64,000 nt of DNA, from positions 1-64,000 of the forward strand of contig SKCR01018433.1 of the NCBI GenBank assembly GCA_019454045.1, given 5' to 3'. Position numbers and translations under genes: made by a program. Shown here one piece after another: positions 59,614 to 64,000 of this stretch. The notes under the pieces are model-generated. The model worked only from the letters and a program-made list of their open reading frames with translations. It did not search any database and was not told the origin of the DNA. The stretch's first letter is position 1, and each line of letters opens with the position of its first letter. Source of the DNA: Zanthoxylum bungeanum (lineage: Eukaryota > Streptophyta > Magnoliopsida > Sapindales > Rutaceae).

Positions 59614-62065
59614 TGTTGGGACAGTTGTGGAACCTCTAGGGTCGGATCGGTGCCCCGCGCATCGAAAATGGATCGAACCCATGGATATCAAGCATTGTGT
59701 AATTTTAAATTATTTAATGAAATATTATATTTCATTATGAGTGTATAGGAAAAACCGGGGCTGAATCAGAGTCCGGAAGTTTAAGAACTAAAGAAAATAA
59801 AATTATCGCGTGCGCATATGACACGCGCGTTACAGTACGCGGGCACACTGTACGAAAGTGCTGACTTTTTTTTTTTAATTCCTTTCTTTGTTTTGTTACT
59901 TCCTTTAGCTCACTTTCCAGTGAGCTGAAGGAATTAGGATTTTTTACCCTAATTACTTCCGACTCTCCCTAAAAACTTCAAAAATACCCAAAATTAATTT
60001 TTAACATCAAAACCAACATCAACACATGTTATAGAATAAAAATCAAGTTTTTCAGAATATCAAATATTTTTATAAAAATATAAATTTATTCTAAATACGT
60101 ACTTGCGTAAATTTTGAATCCAATACACAAACCAAATTAGAATCCTAATAAGAAATGTACCGTGAACAATTCTAGGTCACCCAAATGTGGTCAAATGATT
60201 ATAGAATGGTAGCCATAGCTCTAAGCTTTAATCTAGAGTTCTAAACTCTAAATTTATGTTTATGTCTAACATAAAATATTTTGACATGATAACAAACATA
60301 TTGTGTTTATACTTCCAAAGCATCCTAACATAATTTATTAGCCTTATTTCAACATTAAGCTATGTGATCATGCATCTAATACATAATTCATAACTTAAGA
60401 GAAGTTCAAACTTACCTAGCAAGCTTGATGTAAGATCCAATCTACTTCTTCTTTGTTGAAATAGTTGGAGAACCTCCAAGGTGTGCAGGCTTGACTTCAA
60501 GATCCAATCTAGATTGCCAATGCTAGCAAGCTTCACTTCAAGATCCAATCTTGATTTCTCCTAGATGAAATATTATAGAGACCTCACAAGTTTCTCTAAA
60601 CACTTCTCTAACTCAGGCGAATTTCTCTAAGAATTTGCTTATACTTGTACTTGTAATTAAAACCTTCCTAAAACTTGATATTTATAGCAAAACTTATGTA
60701 ATTTTTAATTAATAAAAATTGTAATCAACTTTTAAGTGGGCTTAATCCAATTTGTCCAAATATGTATAATTAGGTGTGATTACTCTCCATTATCTCCCAT
60801 TTTAATTTAATCCAATTATATCAAACCAAAGATTAGGAAATGGATTAGTTAAATATTTACCACTTTGATTTAATCCAATTAAATCAAGCCAAAACCACAT
60901 ATTATTACATACTTATAATTCCCATAATATCCTCAAATGGTAGAGATAATTATGATTTTATAATTAAGCCATTGTGTAATTATTGAATTAATCAAATTAA
61001 TCCAATTAGGTTAAAGTAAATAATCAAAGTTATCCAATAACACTTGATTTTCTTAGTTGATAATTATAATATCAAATATTATCTTTTATCAAAATTAATC
61101 GGCTACCCAAGTGCTCAACGAGTACACTTCATATTGGGACTCTCTAAGTTCAGACACGTTCGTCATATAAGCCTAGCTAATATGTACGCAATTCGGTCAC
61201 CTCCGAATTCGCGAAGAACACGAATGACTTTTCTGAACTATACAAGTCGAGGTAATCACATATGTTTAATAATCCCTCTGTCGTAAGCTATCTGAGTTGT
61301 GCTTAGGAAACATAGAATATACCGTCAAGTTTTCGAGGTGCACATCTCATGTCGACATGTCCACGAGTTTTCATAACTGATGCGATCCACCATAGGAGAT
61401 CGACTTTGGCCAAAAATTTAAGAATCGTGACTTTACTCACATGGATACCTAAACCCTTTATGGTTCACATATGGACCGATGGATCCTATCTTACTTTGCA
61501 CTTGATTATTGAGTGCATCAGTCCATACCCAAAAAACATCTAAGTGCCAGATCATAAAAGGTTTTTGACATACATGGCATCAAAGTGTGGAGGATCACAC
61601 ACAAAATCAATGCTATCATAGTCAAAGGATTACATATGCTACTAAACTCGAGGAGATTCCTATTGACGGCGGTGTGTACTTCTAACTATTAGGAATCACC
61701 TATGAATCATTCAGTATTCGCTTCAACGAATACCCACATGTCTATACGATTTTCCAAAACTCATGGTACATCGGGTTAAAACATTGGAACTCTAATTCCA
61801 ATATACGACATGTGCTAGTCTTCTAGGTTATAGGAATTTGACCGTATTCCAAAACCAACGACTATGAATATTTACTTTAAGAATAGTTTACACCTAGTGT
61901 CAAGACTATTCCAAGGTCGATGTCATTCTTAGCATATCTATACATCAATCTAATACGCATAATGAAAATACTATTAATAAGGTATGAAATGAAAAATATA
62001 GTTATTTTATTAATAAATAATAAAATGTACAATTCAGATTGACACTCCAAGCACTAACTCCATCA
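59614..62065 (-). mobile_element. Solo LTR of copia family A inside A2's own pol
   Basis: TGTTGGGACAG (59614) to CTCCATCA (62065), 2,452 bp, flanked by CATTT at 59609-59613 and 62066-62070. It aligns with the other family A LTRs and has no internal region, so a full element recombined out between its LTRs. Excising it with one CATTT reconnects the reverse transcriptase frame of A2. It holds a palindrome at 59900-59933. Confidence 0.93.
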
Positions 62066-63730
62066 CATTTATTGTCTTACAGTTGGTAAAACCGTACATT
62101 TCTAAAATTTTATCTATGTACGTGGGTTGCGATAACCTTATAAGCTTCCTAACTTTATCCTAGTAGAGCCTTATACCCAGTATATAGGAAGCTTCACCCA
62201 TGTATTTCATGGAGAAGTTCTTGCAAAGGTAGACTTTCATACTTTGCATAAATCCTATATCATTCCCAATAACAAGGATATTGTCTACATATAATACAAG
62301 GAATATTATCATACTCCCACTAACTTTATTATAAACACACGGTTCTTCCTCGTTCTGGATGAATTCAGATAATCTAATTATCTCATTAAAACGATGATTC
62401 CAACTTCGGGATGCCTGTTTAAGTCCATAAATAAACTTTTGGAGCTTACAAACCAAGTTTGAAGTCTCATTGGATACGAAACCCTCTAGTTGTTCCATAT
62501 AGATATCCTCATCGAAGAATCCATTTAGGAAAGAGATTCTCATATGCATCTGCCATATCTCATAGTTATGATATGCAACAATGGCTAAAAGAATCCTAAT
62601 GGATTTTAGCATGGCTACTGATGAAAAGTTTCCTCATAGTCAATCTCAGGACGTTGGGTGTAATCTTTTGCTAACAGCCGGGCCTTAAATGTTTCCACCT
62701 TTCTATCAGGCCATCGCTTCCTTTATAAACCCATTTACAACCAATAGGTTTAACTCATTCAGGAAGTTAAACTAAGTCCTAGACTTGATTCTCATGCATA
62801 GAATCCATTTCAGATTTCATGGCTTCCTGTCATTTTCCTGAATTGATATCCAATATCGCCTCTTTATACATAGTCGGATCCGTTTCCACTGAGAGGAGAA
62901 CATCAAGTCTCATATCAGACATTTAAAACATTCTCTCAGAAGGCCTTGATATTCTATTTGACTTACGTAGAACCTGTGTTGTAGATCCTTCACCTAATTG
63001 GATCTCTGGTTCCATCTCAGGTTCTTTAATGTTGGGATCAAACTCATCGAGTTCAATCTTTCTACAATTCCAACTTTTTCTCAAAATTAATTTTCAAGAA
63101 AAGTGACAAAACGAACAACAAATACATTTCGTTTCTTAGAATCGTAGAATTGATATCCCAAAGAATTTTCAGGATGTCCAATTTATACCTTATAGGTGCT
63201 AGTTTATCCAGTTGAGGAACTCTAACGTATGCAAGACAACCCCAAATCTTTAAATATCTAAGACTTGGATTTCTATCATACTGTATCTGATATGAGATCG
63301 TAGAAACAAATTTCGATAGAACTTTATTAAGTATGTGGGCAGTAGTAAGTAAAATTTAACCTCAAAGATAATATGGAAGATCTGTATAGCTCATCATAGA
63401 TCGTAGCATATCCAATAAAAATAATTTCTCCGCTCAGACACACCATTGTGTAGAGGAGTTCTTGGTGGTCTATATTGGACGAGAATCTCATTCTCCTTAA
63501 ATAAGTTCTTAATTCTTCACTCATGAATTTACCATCTCGATCTGATCGAAGACACTTGATGAATTTTCTGGTTTGGATTTCTACTTCGTTTCAGAATATT
63601 TTAAACTTTTCAAACGTTTCCGATTTATGTCTCATCAAATAGACATATCCATATCTTGACTTATCATCCGTGAAAGTCACGAAGTATGTTGAACTATCAT
63701 GAGAGGCATGATTTAATGGACCATACACAT
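62066..63730 (-). pseudogene. Copia A2 integrase and reverse transcriptase, 5' part
   Basis: Integrase starts at the insertion edge with VYGPL (about 63725), then TYFVTFTDDKSRYGYVYLMR and KSETFEKFK (about 63690-63600). The link region has KSEMDSMHENQV and KWVYK (about 62820-62720). A 150-codon open stretch (62612-62160) is reverse transcriptase: MRISFLNGFFDEDIYMEQ, FIYGLKQASRSWNHRF, and LYVDNILVIGND, in which the YVDD box is YVDN, an unfavourable change for polymerase activity. Stops and frame shifts separate the pieces. Confidence 0.9.
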
Positions 63731-64000
63731 TGATAAGTGCATGAAAATGTACTTTGAACATTGCTAACTTGGCTTGATTATAATGTATTTAACCTTAATT
63801 ATAGTTTATTTTATGTTTTATTATTAGGAAGCAATGGAACATGAAGATTGGATCAATTACACATGTTTCGAGATCTTGCAGATGTATCGGAAGCACACGG
63901 GACAAGCAGAAACGTAAGAATCATTATCCTACAATCCCGGCCACGGGTCGCAAAGCGCAAAGGCCACGCATCGCGACACGTAAACGTTTTCCAGGGTTTT
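63731..64000 (+). mobile_element. Start of another LTR insertion, cut by window end
   Basis: The integrase frame of A2 stops abruptly at 63730, and the next bases are TGATAAGTGCATGAAAATG, a typical TG start of a gypsy-type LTR. The window end has GTCGCAAAGCGCAAAGG and CACGCATCGCGACACGT, which resemble GCGCAAGG/CGCATCGCAACGCGT words on the minus strand of solo LTR E near 57010-57050. I infer a related LTR in plus orientation; the other end is outside the window. Confidence 0.5.

Larger units (their letters stand above)
24212..64000 (-). mobile_element. Copia retrotransposon A2, 3' LTR to integrase, with nested insertions
   Basis: A minus-strand family A element continuing beyond the window. 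Its 3' LTR occupies 24212-25534 and 57585-58833, split by the 32-kb nest. Its pol gene occupies 58854-59613 and 62066-63730, split by a solo LTR. Between LTR and pol, the plus-strand AACTCCCCATT at about 58835-58845 is the complement of an AATGGGGAGTT polypurine tract, where it should be. The LTR outer end at 24212 reads TGTTAGGG; its partner duplication lies outside the window. Confidence 0.85.

Overview
This is a gene-poor, transposon-dense stretch of a flowering-plant nuclear genome, most likely a eudicot. The evidence is a plant-specific S40 senescence-regulator gene, plant-type Ty1/copia and Tat-like Ty3/gypsy LTR elements, a CACTA (En/Spm) element, hAT elements and tRNA-derived SINEs. 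Nothing bacterial, organellar or viral is visible. Only one gene looks intact, the S40-like gene at 11661-12140 on the minus strand. Almost every other protein-like stretch is a decayed transposon gene.

Layout. From 1 to 7062: a small GC-rich inverted-repeat element, a SINE-like fragment, then a minus-strand copia element (called A1 here). A1 has one 2.2 kb LTR (3858-7062) that is split by a 1.04 kb non-autonomous hAT element with a perfect 8-bp target duplication. It also keeps a gag gene and a protease stub that runs abruptly into the middle of the other LTR. From about 7170 to 10992: a CACTA element whose decayed transposase gene carries a SINE in an intron. From 10993 to 13669: the S40 gene and its flanks. 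From 13670 to 16625: a nearly complete but inactivated hAT transposon. From 16626 to 21330: mostly unassigned intergenic DNA with a duplicated promoter-like block and a second SINE. From 21331 to 24194: a promoter-like segment and a broken, intron-bearing gene typical of plant transposons.

From 24212 to the window end lies a copia element of the same family (A2, minus strand). Its 3' LTR has been split by a nest of insertions, each solved here by its target duplication: A2 LTR <- gypsy-like solo LTR 'E' (25535-57584, CAAAT) <- Tat-type non-autonomous element 'B' (25989-56028, GGTAT) <- copia 'C' (34364-53641, GCCTT/GTCTT) <- copia 'D' (40250-49658, minus strand, inside the integrase of C). 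A2's pol gene resumes at 58854 and is itself cut by a solo LTR of its own family (59614-62065, CATTT). A further LTR appears to begin at 63731.

Most noteworthy signals: the copia C LTR carries about ten consecutive short hairpins upstream of its TATA box, most of them perfect and nearly all with a three-base T-N-G loop on the element's sense strand; single examples of the same rule occur in families A and D. Element B carries four unrelated tandem-repeat arrays, and its two LTRs differ by one 182-bp repeat unit. Two family A LTRs share a palindrome with compensating base changes. All alignments were made by eye, so boundaries given as approximate should be read that way.
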